In this document: piece after piece, positions 17,137 through 27,039 of the stretch | Layout: every line of letters begins with the position of its first letter | How positions within the stretch are numbered: position 1 is the stretch's first letter | Source: Sutcliffiella horikoshii | GTDB lineage: Bacteria > Bacillota > Bacilli > Bacillales > Bacillaceae_I | Direction of reading: 5' to 3' | Length of the DNA: 64,000 nucleotides | Assembly (NCBI RefSeq): GCF_020524325.1 | Contig: NZ_JAIVKY010000003.1 | Span: 46,393-110,392 of the forward strand | Notes under the pieces: model-generated | The model's database searches: none | Seen by the model: the letters and a program-made list of their open reading frames with translations, nothing else | Told to the model about the DNA's origin: nothing | Translations under genes and position numbers: made by a program

Positions 17137-17268
17137 ATGTTACTATCTGTAAATGCTCGCACACAATACATGGCATACTTGCATATTTGTCGTGCAATTT
17201 TTCATGATTCAGCTATCAACGGGACACGTATGTCCATTTTTAGACAGCTGAATAGAAAAGACAGATAG
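17137..17268 (+). CDS. Candidate leader peptide upstream of ABC-F gene
   Basis: 43 codons beginning MLLSVNARTQYMAYL and ending FRQLNRKDR-stop. It has an excellent GGAAGGAGGG site eight bases before ATG and an AT-rich promoter-like region before it. It is too small and too odd for an ordinary enzyme. It is followed within 40 bp by a 7-bp hairpin and then an intrinsic terminator before the ABC-F start, the usual arrangement of ribosome-mediated attenuation of antibiotic-resistance ABC-F genes. The last codons encode K-D-R, similar to the +x+ motifs that stall drug-bound ribosomes. Coding is likely; the regulatory role is inferred. Confidence 0.55.
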   Translation: MLLSVNARTQYMAYLHICRAIFHDSAINGTRMSIFRQLNRKDR

Positions 17269-17307
17269 TAAGAGATCTTTTGCCCTAAAGCACACTATAT
17301 CCACAGA

Positions 17308-17329
17308 GTACTCATTTTTCGTTGAGTAC
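17308..17329 (+). promoter_or_regulatory. Leader hairpin, possible antiterminator partner
   Basis: A perfect GTACTCA/TGAGTAC stem. Its 3' arm (TGAGTA, 17323-17328) is also complementary to TACTCA (17372-17377) in the terminator arm, so two alternative structures are possible. Confidence 0.5.
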
Positions 17330-17343
17330 ACATGTGCCTAGAT

Positions 17344-17387
17344 AAAAACCATGGCAAAGAAGGCTTCTTCTTACTCATGGTTTTTTT
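17344..17387 (+). terminator. Attenuator-like terminator before ABC-F gene
   Basis: AAAAACCATG pairs with CATGGTTTTT, with an inner AAGAA/TTCTT helix, and is followed by seven T. It lies 32 bp before the ABC-F ATG and after the leader ORF. Confidence 0.85.
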
Positions 17388-17419
17388 GTGCGTTTAAATT
17401 CTGAAGGAGTGAACAAAAC

Positions 17420-19306
17420 ATGATGATATGTACATTAAATAATATAAGTAAAAGCTTTGCAGGCACGATGATTTTTGAGGATGTTTCGATGGAAATCCAG
17501 GCAAACGACCGCATTGGACTTGTTGGAAGAAACGGAAGTGGAAAGACGACACTCTTTCAACTGATCAGTGGAATAGAAGCACCTGATAAAGGAGCTATTC
17601 ATATAAAAAAAGGTGCTAAAATTGGATACCTTGCTCAAATCCCCTCCTATCCTGACGGGACAACAGGAGAAGATGTATTGCAGTCGGCTTTCAAGGAAAC
17701 TGTAGAATTGCAACATAAGCTTCGGGCAATAGAGAAGCAAATGGCTGAGGTTGTTGAAGAAAACAAATTAAACAGGATTATGCAGGAATACGGCGTATTG
17801 CAAGAACGATTCGGTTTTATGGGAGGGTACGAAATGGATGCCTCCATTCAGCGTATTGCGAACGGATTAAAGATTGCCCATTTACTCCCTCAGCCATTCT
17901 CAAGCTTGAGTGGCGGAGAGCAGACAAAGATATGCTTAGGATTTATCCTGTTACAAAACCCGGATGTTTTATTGCTTGATGAACCGACAAACCATCTTGA
18001 TATTTTTTCTGTAGAGTGGCTGGAGCAATATCTCAAAGATTATGATGGGACAGTTGTTGCCATCTCACATGACCGCTATTTCCTTGATGAAGTAGCGACG
18101 AAAATAATTGATTTAGAGGACGGCGAGATTCACACTTACCACACTAACTACAGTGGTTTTCTAAATGAAAAAGAAGAACGTCTGCTGTTGGAGTTCTCGG
18201 CCTATCAAGAACAACAGAAAAAAATCAAAAAAATGAAAGATGCGATCAAACGATTGAAGGAATGGGCGAATCAGAGCAACCCGCCTAATGCTGCCATGCA
18301 CCGCCGCGCGAAAAGCATGGAAAAAGCACTAAATAGAATGGAAAAATTAAAGCGTCCTATTCTTGAAAGAAAGGCAATGGGTCTTCAATTTGATGCCGCA
18401 GACCGCAGCGGAAAAGATGTTGTCACAATGGAAAAGGTAAGTAAAGCTTTTGGTACGAAAGCTCTTTTCCATGAAGTTGATCTTGCGGTTTATTTTAGAG
18501 AACGGGCTGCCATTGTTGGTCAGAATGGTACGGGTAAGTCTACTCTTTTAAAGATATTACTTGGAGAACTAGATGCGGATAGTGGGTTTGTGAAACTTGG
18601 CAGCAATGCCAAAGTCGGTTATCTTTCACAACACATTAAGGCGAGTAACCCAAACCAAACATTGATTGAAGCTTTCCGTGAGGATATTTCCATCACCTTG
18701 GAACAAGCAAGACATGTGTTAGCCAAATTCTTATTCTATGGACCTGCTGTATTTAAGAAGGTGGAAAATTTAAGCGGCGGCGAAAAAATGCGCCTGCGCC
18801 TTGCACAACTTATGCACCAAGACATCAATCTTCTGATATTAGATGAGCCGACTAACCACCTGGACATAGATTCCCGCGAAGTACTAGAAGAAGCATTAGA
18901 GGAGTTCGACGGTACTATCCTCGCTGTCTCCCATGATCGCTACTTCTTAAATAAGTATTTTGAGAAAACTTGCTGGTTAGAAGATGGCGAGCTCGTTACC
19001 TATGAAGGGAACTATCAGTATGCGCGGGAGAAGCGGGAGGAATTGGAGAGGCAAAAGGTTGTGACCATTCCTAAAATCAGAGATATGGAGAAAAACAAAA
19101 AGCAAGCAGTTCCAACCGTGAATGATGATAAAAGCTACGAAAAACTTGAAATGGATTTAGAAGATTTGGAAACAGAGATTGTAAAATTGGAAACACTAAT
19201 GGTAAATGAAGAAGATTTACTTACACTTCAAAAACTACAAGATGAACTTACCGTTTTAGAAAAAGAAAGAGATTCTTTATATATGAAGTTAGAAGAAATC
19301 CTTTAA
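17420..19306 (+). CDS. ABC-F family ATPase (ribosome-associated)
   Basis: 628 aa with two ABC cassettes in one chain and no membrane segment. NBD1 has Walker A GRNGSGKTT (36-44), signature LSGGEQ (163-168) and LLLDEPTNHLD (184-194). The interdomain linker (about 245-310) is charged and helical. NBD2 has GQNGTGKST (367-375), LSGGEK (451-456) and LLILDEPTNHLD. A Glu-rich C-terminal coiled coil spans about 575-625. ABC-F proteins bind the ribosomal E site and either release antibiotics or aid translation. Length suits YfmR/YdiF-like or resistance types. The leader ORF and terminator upstream favour an inducible resistance role, but the drug class cannot be read. Confidence 0.92.
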   Translation: MMICTLNNISKSFAGTMIFEDVSMEIQANDRIGLVGRNGSGKTTLFQLISGIEAPDKGAIHIKKGAKIGYLAQIPSYPDGTTGEDVLQSAFKETVELQHKLRAIEKQMAEVVEENKLNRIMQEYGVLQERFGFMGGYEMDASIQRIANGLKIAHLLPQPFSSLSGGEQTKICLGFILLQNPDVLLLDEPTNHLDIFSVEWLEQYLKDYDGTVVAISHDRYFLDEVATKIIDLEDGEIHTYHTNYSGFLNEKEERLLLEFSAYQEQQKKIKKMKDAIKRLKEWANQSNPPNAAMHRRAKSMEKALNRMEKLKRPILERKAMGLQFDAADRSGKDVVTMEKVSKAFGTKALFHEVDLAVYFRERAAIVGQNGTGKSTLLKILLGELDADSGFVKLGSNAKVGYLSQHIKASNPNQTLIEAFREDISITLEQARHVLAKFLFYGPAVFKKVENLSGGEKMRLRLAQLMHQDINLLILDEPTNHLDIDSREVLEEALEEFDGTILAVSHDRYFLNKYFEKTCWLEDGELVTYEGNYQYAREKREELERQKVVTIPKIRDMEKNKKQAVPTVNDDKSYEKLEMDLEDLETEIVKLETLMVNEEDLLTLQKLQDELTVLEKERDSLYMKLEEIL

Positions 19307-19311
19307 AACTA

Positions 19312-19363
19312 AAACCGCCCTAGATGAGAGCTCTTAAAGAGCCTCATTCTGGGCGGTTTTTTT
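19312..19363. terminator. Terminator between ABC-F gene and metK
   Basis: The stem AAACCGCCC/GGGCGGTTT with an inner GAGCTCTTAAAGAGC palindrome, flanked by T and A runs. It serves both convergent genes. Confidence 0.88.
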
Positions 19364-19373
19364 ATAAAATATA

Positions 19374-20573
19374 TTAAGCGTTCGCTTGCTCTTTCAAAGC
19401 ATCTGCCTTGTCTGTTTGCTCCCAAGGAAGATCCAGATCATTACGACCGAAGTGGCCGTAAGCTGCAGTTTGCTTGTAGATAGGACGACGAAGGTCTAGC
19501 ATTTTAATGATTCCTGCTGGACGAAGGTCGAAGTTGTTGCGTACCAATTCAACTAATTTCTCTTCAGAAACTTTACCAGTTCCGAAAGTATCCACTGCAA
19601 TGGATACTGGTTGAGCAACACCAATCGCGTAAGCCAATTGAACTTCACACTTGTCAGCAAGTCCGCTAGCTACGATGTTCTTAGCCACATAACGTGCAGC
19701 ATATGCACCAGAACGGTCTACTTTTGTTGCATCTTTACCGGAGAATGCTCCACCACCGTGGCGAGCGTAACCACCGTAAGTGTCTACGATGATCTTACGT
19801 CCTGTAAGACCTGCATCCCCTTGTGGTCCACCGATTACGAAACGGCCAGTCGGGTTGATGAAGTATTTTGTGTTCTCGTCAATCAATTCAGCAGGAACTA
19901 CCGGCTTGATTACATATTCCTTGATGTTGCGTTGAATACGCTCCAAGGAAACCTCTGGGTGGTGCTGAGTAGAGATTACGATTGTGTCAATACGAACTGG
20001 TTGGTCATTCTCATCATATTCTACTGTCACTTGCGTTTTACCGTCTGGACGTAAGTAAGGAAGAACCTCATCTTTTCTTACTTCTGTTAAACGACGAGAA
20101 AGTTTGTGTGCCAGTGAAATAGGTAACGGCATTAATTCTTTTGTTTCATTACAAGCAAATCCGAACATTAGACCTTGGTCTCCAGCTCCGATTGCTTCGA
20201 TTTCTGCATCTGACATTTGACCTTCACGAGCTTCTAGAGCTTGGTCAACACCCATTGCGATGTCAGCAGACTGCTCATCGATGGAAGTAAGTACTGCACA
20301 AGTTTCCGCATCAAAACCGTATTTTGCACGAGTATAACCGATGCCTTGGATTGTTTCACGAACGATTTTAGGGATATCTACATAAGTGGAAGTTGTAATT
20401 TCTCCAGCTACCAATACCAATCCAGTAGTAACGGATGTTTCACACGCTACACGTGCATTCGGATCATTTGTTAGGATTGCATCCAGGATAGAATCGGAAA
20501 TTTGGTCACAAATTTTATCTGGGTGCCCTTCCGTTACGGACTCAGAAGTAAATAAACGACGTTGTTTAGTCAT
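19374..20573 (-). CDS. metK: S-adenosylmethionine synthetase
   Basis: 399 aa from the ATG at 20573, which has AAGGAGGAAC upstream. A longer frame to 20624 adds 17 residues absent from the family. Signature segments are [15 protein letters not shown] (ATP/Mg site), [32 protein letters not shown] and [13 protein letters not shown]. It makes SAM from methionine and ATP in the cytosol. A SAM-I riboswitch and terminator in its leader indicate feedback by SAM. It is convergent with the ABC-F gene and divergent from pckA, as in B. subtilis. Confidence 0.98.
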   Translation of the reverse strand: MTKQRRLFTSESVTEGHPDKICDQISDSILDAILTNDPNARVACETSVTTGLVLVAGEITTSTYVDIPKIVRETIQGIGYTRAKYGFDAETCAVLTSIDEQSADIAMGVDQALEAREGQMSDAEIEAIGAGDQGLMFGFACNETKELMPLPISLAHKLSRRLTEVRKDEVLPYLRPDGKTQVTVEYDENDQPVRIDTIVISTQHHPEVSLERIQRNIKEYVIKPVVPAELIDENTKYFINPTGRFVIGGPQGDAGLTGRKIIVDTYGGYARHGGGAFSGKDATKVDRSGAYAARYVAKNIVASGLADKCEVQLAYAIGVAQPVSIAVDTFGTGKVSEEKLVELVRNNFDLRPAGIIKMLDLRRPIYKQTAAYGHFGRNDLDLPWEQTDKADALKEQANA

Positions 20574-20694
20574 TAAAAAAAGTTCCTCCTTTTTGTTTAT
20601 GAAAAGCGTTTGACTTCTCTTCACGTACAGCAGTTATATTTGATACGGATCTCAGTTCCTATTGTGATGTTCTATGTTATCTTGTGTAAAAATA

Positions 20695-20727
20695 GAAAAA
20701 ACCTTCCCACAAAATTGAGGAAAGGTT
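20695..20727 (-). terminator. Riboswitch expression-platform terminator
   Basis: On the minus strand AAACCTTTCC pairs with GGGAAGGTTT and is followed by TTTTTT. It lies just 3' of the SAM-I aptamer. Confidence 0.85.
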
Positions 20728-20749
20728 TGATGTCGAGAATTAGCCTTTC

Positions 20750-20918
20750 ACTCTTATCGGTCAAGGTCATAGCCTTGCTCAGGTTTAGCACCTTTTCTCA
20801 AGCGACCAATACTATGGCCTAATACAAAACAGCGGCGTGCTTTTTCGCGCTCGCTCATCCTTTGAGCAGGTTGCTGGGTTTCATAGGGCCTGTCCCTCCA
20901 CCAGCTCGGAATAAGAGT
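20750..20918 (-). ncRNA. SAM-I (S-box) riboswitch aptamer
   Basis: P1 arms are ACTCTTAT and ATAAGAGT. Between them the conserved S-box core is present on the minus strand: GGTGGAGGGACAGGCCC, then TATGAAACCCAGCAACC and GCAAGGCTATGACCTTGACC. It controls metK by transcription termination when SAM is plentiful. Confidence 0.95.
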
Positions 20919-20934
20919 ATCCGTTCAAGGTTCT

Positions 20935-20964
20935 ATATTAGCGCACTAAAACCTTTCATGTCAA
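20935..20964 (-). promoter_or_regulatory. metK promoter
   Basis: TTGACA, 18 bases, TAATAT on the minus strand. The start point would fall just before the riboswitch. Confidence 0.75.
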
Positions 20965-21131
20965 CAAAAAAGAGAAATAATTCGACATCAATTTACAGGA
21001 AATAATTGCTTCCTTATATATAGATATTTTATCTTTAGAAATCACCTTATCATTTCCTTTTACTTCTGCATGTCAGGGTTTATAATGAGATAGGGCGTTA
21101 AAGAAAAAATTAACGTGGACAAGCATAAAAT

Positions 21132-21145
21132 TGGTAACGCTTTCA
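21132..21145 (+). promoter_or_regulatory. cre-like site upstream of pckA
   Basis: TGGTAACGCTTTCA differs from TGNAARCGNWWWCA at one position. It is 180 bp upstream of pckA, far for classic repression, so its role is uncertain. Confidence 0.35.
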
Positions 21146-21256
21146 CATGGGCAATAGAAGCTTTTCCACTTGGATGAGCCTCTTTTTCACAAAACGTTAA
21201 CGAAATTCTATTATTTTTCATAAAATAAGCTAATTAGTATGGACTATTAAGTTTAA

Positions 21257-21267
21257 TGTGTTATACT
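21257..21267 (+). promoter_or_regulatory. CcpN-type operator over the pckA -10 box
   Basis: TGTGTTATACT is an exact match to the remembered CcpN consensus TRTGHYATAYW. Its last bases form the -10 box TATACT, with no good -35 upstream. CcpN represses pckA during glycolytic growth in B. subtilis. Confidence 0.65.
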
Positions 21268-21323
21268 TTTTAACAGATGAGAAAAATAATTAAGTAAATC
21301 ACATAATTGAAGGAGAGTTATCC

Positions 21324-22913
21324 ATGATGAAAACGGTTGGGATTGATAATGGGTTAACAAAATTAATTTACGGAAGCAACACACATGTTCAACTGTCTGT
21401 TCCTCAATTGGTAGAAAAGATATTAAACCGTAACGAAGGCTGCCTGACCTCAACTGGTGCAGTACTCGCAACGACTGGCAAATACACGGGTCGCTCCCCT
21501 AAAGATAAATTTATTGTAGAAGAAGAAATCAGCAGAGATAAAATTGACTGGGGATCCGTCAACGCTCCTATCTCTGAAGATGTATTTGATCGCCTATATA
21601 ACAAGGTTCTCACTTACTTAGAAAACAAAGAAGAAGTATTCGTATTTAAGGGATTTGCAGGCGCAGATGAAAAATATCAATTGCCAATCCAGGTAATAAA
21701 CGAATTCGCATGGCACAACCTTTTTGCACAACAATTATTCATTAAGCCAAACGAAGAGCAATTGGCTAAACATGAAACCGCATTCAGCATTGTTTCTGCT
21801 CCAAACTTCAAAGCGGATCCTGCTGTAGATGGAACAAATTCAGAAGCATTCATCATTATCTCCTTTAGCAAACGCATTGTACTAATCGGTGGTACAGAAT
21901 ATGCAGGGGAAATGAAAAAGTCCATTTTTTCTGTGATGAATTATCTTCTACCGGAAAACGGCATCATGCCAATGCACTGCTCGGCAAACGTGGGCCGCGA
22001 AGGCGATGTTGCACTATTCTTCGGACTTTCCGGCACAGGTAAAACGACGCTTTCTGCTGACCCTAACCGCAAACTTATCGGTGACGATGAGCACGGCTGG
22101 TCTAACACAGGAGTATTTAACATTGAAGGCGGTTGCTATGCTAAATGCATCGGCTTGACTCGTGAAAAAGAACCACAAATCTTTGATGCGATTCGTTTTG
22201 GCTCCGTCCTTGAAAATGTAGTCATTGACGGTCAATCCAGAATTGCTGACTATGAGAATTCAACGTTAACTGAAAATACACGTGCAGCTTATTCATTGGA
22301 TGCAATGGACAATATCGTTCAACCTAGCATTGCCGGTCACCCAAATACGATCGTCTTTTTAACAGCAGATGCAACAGGCGTATTGCCTCCAATCTCTAAG
22401 CTTTCTAAAGAACAAGCGATGTTCCACTTCTTAAGTGGTTACACAAGTAAACTTGCAGGTACAGAGCGCGGAATCACATCACCACAGGCAACTTTCTCAA
22501 CTTGCTTCGGTTCCCCATTCCTGCCACTTCCTGCTACCACTTATGCAGAAATGCTTGGGAAGAAAATTGATGAACATAACGTACAGGTTTACCTTGTTAA
22601 CACAGGCTGGACTGGCGGGGAATACGGCGTTGGAAACCGCATGAAGCTTTCTTACACAAGAGCAATGGTACAGGCGGCACTTGAAGGTGACTTGACAAAT
22701 GTGGAAGTGGAAACAGACCCATACTTCGGCGTTTCCATTCCAGTACACGTTCCTGGTGTTCCTGACGAAGTGTTACAACCAAAGAAAACATGGCATAACG
22801 AAGAAAAATACGACCAGTTTGCACGCGAGCTAGCTGGAAAGTTCAAAATGAACTTCAAGAAATTTGAAAATGTACCTGCGGAAGTCCTAGAGTTAGGCGG
22901 ACCTACGGTGTAA
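21324..22913 (+). CDS. pckA: ATP-dependent phosphoenolpyruvate carboxykinase
   Basis: 529 aa, the normal length. Kinase-1a P-loop [11 protein letters not shown] lies at about residues 234-244, with GDDEHGW and the substrate segment [13 protein letters not shown] near 52-64. It converts oxaloacetate and ATP to PEP and CO2, the entry step of gluconeogenesis, in the cytosol. Two adjacent ATGs follow GAAGGAGAG; either could start. It is divergent from metK. A CcpN-type operator at the -10 box indicates repression on glucose. A perfect terminator follows the stop by 12 bp. Confidence 0.98.
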   Translation: MMKTVGIDNGLTKLIYGSNTHVQLSVPQLVEKILNRNEGCLTSTGAVLATTGKYTGRSPKDKFIVEEEISRDKIDWGSVNAPISEDVFDRLYNKVLTYLENKEEVFVFKGFAGADEKYQLPIQVINEFAWHNLFAQQLFIKPNEEQLAKHETAFSIVSAPNFKADPAVDGTNSEAFIIISFSKRIVLIGGTEYAGEMKKSIFSVMNYLLPENGIMPMHCSANVGREGDVALFFGLSGTGKTTLSADPNRKLIGDDEHGWSNTGVFNIEGGCYAKCIGLTREKEPQIFDAIRFGSVLENVVIDGQSRIADYENSTLTENTRAAYSLDAMDNIVQPSIAGHPNTIVFLTADATGVLPPISKLSKEQAMFHFLSGYTSKLAGTERGITSPQATFSTCFGSPFLPLPATTYAEMLGKKIDEHNVQVYLVNTGWTGGEYGVGNRMKLSYTRAMVQAALEGDLTNVEVETDPYFGVSIPVHVPGVPDEVLQPKKTWHNEEKYDQFARELAGKFKMNFKKFENVPAEVLELGGPTV

Positions 22914-22925
22914 TAATTGTTTTAG

Positions 22926-22961
22926 GCCAACCAAGGCTTTGAGAGCCTTGGTTGGCTTTTT
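22926..22961 (+). terminator. pckA terminator
   Basis: The 13-bp stem GCCAACCAAGGCT/AGCCTTGGTTGGC with a 5-base loop is followed by five T. Confidence 0.95.
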
Positions 22962-23015
22962 GGTTTCTGGGGGACGTTTAGAGCCCCCTTTTTTGACTCT
23001 TTTCATGTTTTTAGT

Positions 23016-23563
23016 CGGTGTTTGAGCATATAGAACCGTTCTATTTGACCGTTTCTCTCTTTATTACAGGCGTTCGGGCGTATAGGAATTTGTCTCTGTT
23101 AACGTTTTCCCTTTCCGCAATCCGGTTCGGGCGTTGAGAAGCCCCCTCTGTTACCGTTTTCCCCTTTCACATGGCGGTTCGGGCGTTGAGAAGCTTCCTC
23201 TGTTACCGTTTTTCCCTTTCACATGGCGGTTCGGGCGTTGAGAAGCCCCCTCTGTTACCGTTTTCCCCTTTCACATGGCGGTTCGGGCGTTGAGAAGCTT
23301 CCTCTGTTACCGTTTTTCTTTTTCGCATGGCGGTTCGGGCGTTGAGAAGCCCCCTCTGTTACCGTTTTCCCTTTCGCATGGCGGTTCGGGCGTTGAGAAG
23401 CCCCCTCTGTTACCGTTTTTCCCTTTCACATGGCGGTTCGGGCGTTGAGAAGCCCCCTCTGTTACCGTTTTCCCCTTTCGCATGGCGGTTCGGGCGTTGA
23501 GAAGCCTCCTCTGTTACCGTTTTCCCTTTAGCAATCCGGTTCGGGCGTTGAGAAGCCTCCCCC
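23016..23563. repeat. 52-bp tandem repeat array, about 11 units
   Basis: Nine well-conserved units begin with GGTTCGGGCGTTGAGAAGC at 23124, 23176, 23228, 23280, 23332, 23383, 23435, 23487 and 23538, a step of 51-52 bp. Each contains CTCTGTTACCGTTTT and CATGGC. Two decayed units (about 23016 and 23071) lie at the pckA side. The first and last conserved units share GCAATCCGG instead of CATGGCGG. Units 1-4 alternate CCCC/CTTC variants, hinting at a 104-bp dimer duplication. The period is not a multiple of three, and no reading frame, spacer diversity or cas gene is present. Confidence 0.95.
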
Positions 23564-23569
23564 TATCAG

Positions 23570-24352
23570 TCACTGATCCTTCATCCACCTCGTCAACCGT
23601 TCCACTATCCTGCGATTCTCCCTAGGCGGAAAATAATGCGTGTACTCAGGATAATACCACGCCTCTACCTTCTTACCCATCTCCTTCGCACACTTTTCCA
23701 ATCTATAAGAATGCTCAATAGAAACGTTTTTGTCCTGTTCCCCATGAATAATCAATATAGGTGCATCCAGTCGCTCAAGCTCCAGTAAGGGTGTCCTCCA
23801 TTCATACCGTTCTGGATACTTATTTGGAGTCCCTCCAATTACCCGCTTCATCATCCGGCGCAAATCTACTCTTTCCTCGTAAGTCAGAAACATATCAGAC
23901 ACTCCGCCCCAGGATACAACCGAACAAACTTCAGGAAACTCAATTCCTGTCATCAGGGCCATCACACCGCCACGAGAGAAACCGAACACATGAATGCGAT
24001 CTGCCTTCACTTTTTCATGGCCTGCTAACAGCTTCAAAGCAGAAAATGCATCCTCCCTGTCATCTCCTGCAAAGTCCTCATTTCCCTCGCCACCTTGATT
24101 TCCACGGTAAAATGGCGCCATCACCACAAAGCCTTCTGAGGCAAATTGAACAATTCGACCGACACGAACCTGTCCGACATTTTTTATGCCGCCTCTTAGA
24201 TATAAAAACCCATCATAATTCCCTTCCGCTTTCGGTTCAGCAAGCAGCCCCTTCACCTTCAAGCCATCGCTAAAATAGGTGACCGTAAAGACATTTATAT
24301 GCGGACTTGGTGATGGATATGGAGTTTTTTCAACAATCAGACCGTCTTGCAA
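23570..24352 (-). CDS. ytmA: Alpha/beta hydrolase YtmA
   Basis: About 260 aa, close to B. subtilis YtmA. It shows the prolyl-oligopeptidase/dienelactone-hydrolase fold: FLYLRGG, PFYRGNQGGEGNEDFAG, nucleophile elbow GFSRGG, acid HGEQDKNV and base THYFPP. Cytosolic esterase or peptidase; substrate unknown. An ATG at 24382 opens the longest frame. A TTG at 24352 with AAAGGGGG seven bases upstream, followed by QDGLIVEK, fits the family N-terminus better. Its stop codon is within about 10 bp of the tandem-repeat array, and I see no separate terminator. Confidence 0.82.
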   Translation of the reverse strand: MQDGLIVEKTPYPSPSPHINVFTVTYFSDGLKVKGLLAEPKAEGNYDGFLYLRGGIKNVGQVRVGRIVQFASEGFVVMAPFYRGNQGGEGNEDFAGDDREDAFSALKLLAGHEKVKADRIHVFGFSRGGVMALMTGIEFPEVCSVVSWGGVSDMFLTYEERVDLRRMMKRVIGGTPNKYPERYEWRTPLLELERLDAPILIIHGEQDKNVSIEHSYRLEKCAKEMGKKVEAWYYPEYTHYFPPRENRRIVERLTRWMKDQ

Positions 24353-24463
24353 AATATTGCCCCCTTTTGACGCACTAGGCATTCACACATATTTAGCCCA
24401 AATCATACGCTAATCTATAAAAACATACAAAGCATATGCCCACAATTTCTGAGGAGGTAGAAC

Positions 24464-25459
24464 ATGAAAGGTTTAAGAATAGCATTAAGCATTTTATTAT
24501 CTTTTACTTTAATTGCTGCCCTTGCAGCATGCGGTGGCGGCAAAACAGAAAAGGTTCGGATTGCCGAAGTTACCCGATCTATTTTTTATGCTCCCCAATA
24601 TGTTGCGATTGAAAAAGGATTTTTTGAAGAAGAAGGATTGGAAGTGGAATTGACCACGACTTGGGGTGGAGACAAAACGATGACCACATTATTGGCTGAT
24701 GGTGCTGATGTGGCATTGGTGGGTTCTGAGACATCCATTTATGTGTATGCACAAGGCTCCAATGACCCAATTATCAACTTTGCCCAACTGACACAAACAG
24801 ACGGAACTTTTTTAGTGTCCAGAGAAAAATTGGATAAGTTTACGTGGGAAGATTTAAAAGGCAGTACATTCCTTGGGCAGCGTAAAGGAGGCATGCCTCA
24901 AATGGCTGGGGAGTTCGTACTTAAAAAACACGGCATAGACCCGCAAAATGATTTGAATCTCATCCAAAACGTCGACTTTGCCAACATTCCTAGTGCCTTC
25001 GCTTCCGGCACAGGTGAATTCGTACAGCTATTCGAGCCTCAAGCAAGTATTTTTGAAGAAGAAGGCATCGGATACATCGTTGCTTCCTTTGGAGAAGAGT
25101 CGGGCCACCTGCCATATACGACCTTTATGGCAAAAGAAAGCTATCTAAAAGAGAATCCTGAGACAGCAGAAAAATTCACCCGTGCGCTCTACAAAGCACA
25201 ACAATGGGTGGAAAACAACCCAGCATCTGAGACTGCCAAAGTTATCCTGCCATACTTTGAGGATACATCGGTAGAATTAATCGAAACCGTTGTGGACCGC
25301 TATAAGAGTCAAGGCTCTTTCGCCACTGACCCAATCCTTGATCAAGAAGAGTGGGATAACCTTCAAAACATCATGGATACAGCCGGGGAACTTCCGCAAT
25401 ACGTGGAATACGGCACGTTAGTAAATACAACCATTGCAGAAGAGGTAATGGAAGAATAG
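24464..25459 (+). CDS. ytlA: ABC transporter substrate-binding lipoprotein
   Basis: 331 aa with a lipoprotein signal (LIAALAACGGG; the Cys at about residue 23 is lipidated). The body is an NMT1/SsuA-like periplasmic-binding fold: VRIAEVTRSIFYAPQYVAIEKGFF and LLADGADVALVGSE. It presents a nitrogen- or sulfur-containing small molecule to the permease. RBS GAGGAGG precedes ATG. It is the first gene of a three-gene importer with ytlC and ytlD. Related systems carry thiamine precursors, sulfonates or nitrate. No TPP or S-box leader is visible, so the substrate is open. Confidence 0.88.
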   Translation: MKGLRIALSILLSFTLIAALAACGGGKTEKVRIAEVTRSIFYAPQYVAIEKGFFEEEGLEVELTTTWGGDKTMTTLLADGADVALVGSETSIYVYAQGSNDPIINFAQLTQTDGTFLVSREKLDKFTWEDLKGSTFLGQRKGGMPQMAGEFVLKKHGIDPQNDLNLIQNVDFANIPSAFASGTGEFVQLFEPQASIFEEEGIGYIVASFGEESGHLPYTTFMAKESYLKENPETAEKFTRALYKAQQWVENNPASETAKVILPYFEDTSVELIETVVDRYKSQGSFATDPILDQEEWDNLQNIMDTAGELPQYVEYGTLVNTTIAEEVMEE

Positions 25460-25470
25460 GATGATGAACG

Positions 25471-26250
25471 ATGAGTTTATTATCAATCAATAATATAGAA
25501 CACATCTATTTCACACCAGAACGGGCTACAAAAGTTTTAGAAGATATCTCTATCTCCATCGAGGAAGGGGAGTTTATCTCCTTCCTCGGCCCTAGCGGCT
25601 GTGGGAAGACGACACTTCTATCCATCGTTGCAGGCCTGCTAAAACCAACAGAGGGTTCTGTACTTTTAGGCAACAAACCTTCCAAGGACTGCGTAGCGGA
25701 CATCGGCTATATGCTTCAGCAGGATTATCTTTTCCCATGGAAGACCATTGAGGAGAATGTACTGCTTGGGTTGAAAATTGCAGATAAACGAACAAAACCT
25801 AATATTCAAAGGACCCTGCAACTGTTAAAAGAAATGGGACTGCCGGACGTGGAAAAATTATATCCTTCTCAACTGTCAGGTGGAATGAGGCAACGCGCAG
25901 CACTTGTCCGAACGCTTGCCACCGACCCTCAACTCCTACTTCTGGACGAACCATTTTCAGCCCTAGACTACCAGACGAAGCTAAAGCTTGAGGATTTAGT
26001 TTTCACTACACTCAAGTCTTTTAAAAAAACTGCGTTGCTTGTCACCCATGATATCGGGGAAGCCATCGCGATGAGTGACCGAATCTTTCTCTTAAAAGCG
26101 AATCCTGGTCGCTTGGCGAAAACTTTTATTGTCCCGGAAGAGTTAAGAAATATGATTCCATTTGAAGCAAGGCAGCATCCGGATTTCTCCTCCTTGTTCC
26201 AAAAGATTTGGAAGGAGCTGGAGCAACTTGAACAAGAAAGCGAACATTGA
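25471..26250 (+). CDS. ytlC: ABC transporter ATPase
   Basis: 259 aa with Walker [10 protein letters not shown] near residue 42, signature LSGGMRQR near 138 and Walker [12 protein letters not shown] near 158, plus the H-loop THD. This is the TauB/SsuB type that energises NMT1/SsuA importers. It starts 11 bp after ytlA. The ytlD start lies inside its 3' end, indicating translational coupling. Confidence 0.92.
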   Translation: MSLLSINNIEHIYFTPERATKVLEDISISIEEGEFISFLGPSGCGKTTLLSIVAGLLKPTEGSVLLGNKPSKDCVADIGYMLQQDYLFPWKTIEENVLLGLKIADKRTKPNIQRTLQLLKEMGLPDVEKLYPSQLSGGMRQRAALVRTLATDPQLLLLDEPFSALDYQTKLKLEDLVFTTLKSFKKTALLVTHDIGEAIAMSDRIFLLKANPGRLAKTFIVPEELRNMIPFEARQHPDFSSLFQKIWKELEQLEQESEH

Positions 26251-27034
26251 TTTCCTTCATCAAGGCTATTTAAAACAGCGTAAAAAGGTGACCTATCAGG
26301 TAAGGCTGTATCAGCTGGTTATCTTCATCGTCTTTTTTTCCGCTTGGGAGCTCGCCGGTAAAAACAGCTGGATCAATCCGTTACTGTTCAGCTATCCAAG
26401 CCGAATCTGGAATCTGTTCATGGATAAAATAAAAGATGGTACTTTGCTTTCCAATATCAGCATCACCGTAACCGAAACCATCTTCGGATTTATTCTTGGA
26501 ACACTGATTGGAACAATTATGGCTGCCATCCTCTGGTGGTCGCCGATGATTTCCAGAGTGCTTGAGCCTTATCTAGTCATTCTCAATGCAATGCCTAAAG
26601 TCGCCCTTGGCCCTATTTTGATTGTAGCTATAGGCCCAAATATGGGATCGATTATCACAATGGGAGCCATCATTTCGGTTATCATCACAACCATTGTCGT
26701 CTACACCGCGTTTAAGGAAGTAGATGATAATTATCTAAAAGTGCTGAGAACCTTCGGAGCAACCCGCAGGCAACTATTTCAGCAAGCAGTCCTCCCAGCG
26801 TCGTATCCTACTATTATTTCCACCCTTAAGGTGAACGTTGGTTTGGCTTGGGTTGGAGTCATTGTCGGGGAATTTTTGGTCAGCTCCAAAGGCCTTGGCT
26901 ATATGATCATTTATGGCTTCCAAGTGTTCAATTTCACTCTCGTCCTATTGAGCTTACTGATTATCGCGGTGTTTGCGACTATCATGTATCAATTAGTCGA
27001 ATACCTTGAAAAAAAGCTAGTCAAACATACGTAA
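26228..27034 (+). CDS. ytlD: ABC transporter permease
   Basis: About 268 aa, six membrane helices and the cytoplasmic EAA loop ([21 protein letters not shown]) of the SsuC/TauC family. An ATG at 26162 opens the longest frame, but it would add 22 unlikely residues over ytlC. The TTG at 26228, after AAGGAGCTGGAGCAAC, gives LNKKANIDF and a 23-bp overlap with ytlC. It forms the membrane channel of the ytlACD importer. Confidence 0.88.
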   Translation: MNKKANIDFLHQGYLKQRKKVTYQVRLYQLVIFIVFFSAWELAGKNSWINPLLFSYPSRIWNLFMDKIKDGTLLSNISITVTETIFGFILGTLIGTIMAAILWWSPMISRVLEPYLVILNAMPKVALGPILIVAIGPNMGSIITMGAIISVIITTIVVYTAFKEVDDNYLKVLRTFGATRRQLFQQAVLPASYPTIISTLKVNVGLAWVGVIVGEFLVSSKGLGYMIIYGFQVFNFTLVLLSLLIIAVFATIMYQLVEYLEKKLVKHT

Positions 27035-27039
27035 ACAGA

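Noticed and set aside
23016..23563. CRISPR array
   Set aside because: The units are head-to-tail and nearly identical over the full 52 bp. There are no unique spacers between short repeats and no cas genes nearby.
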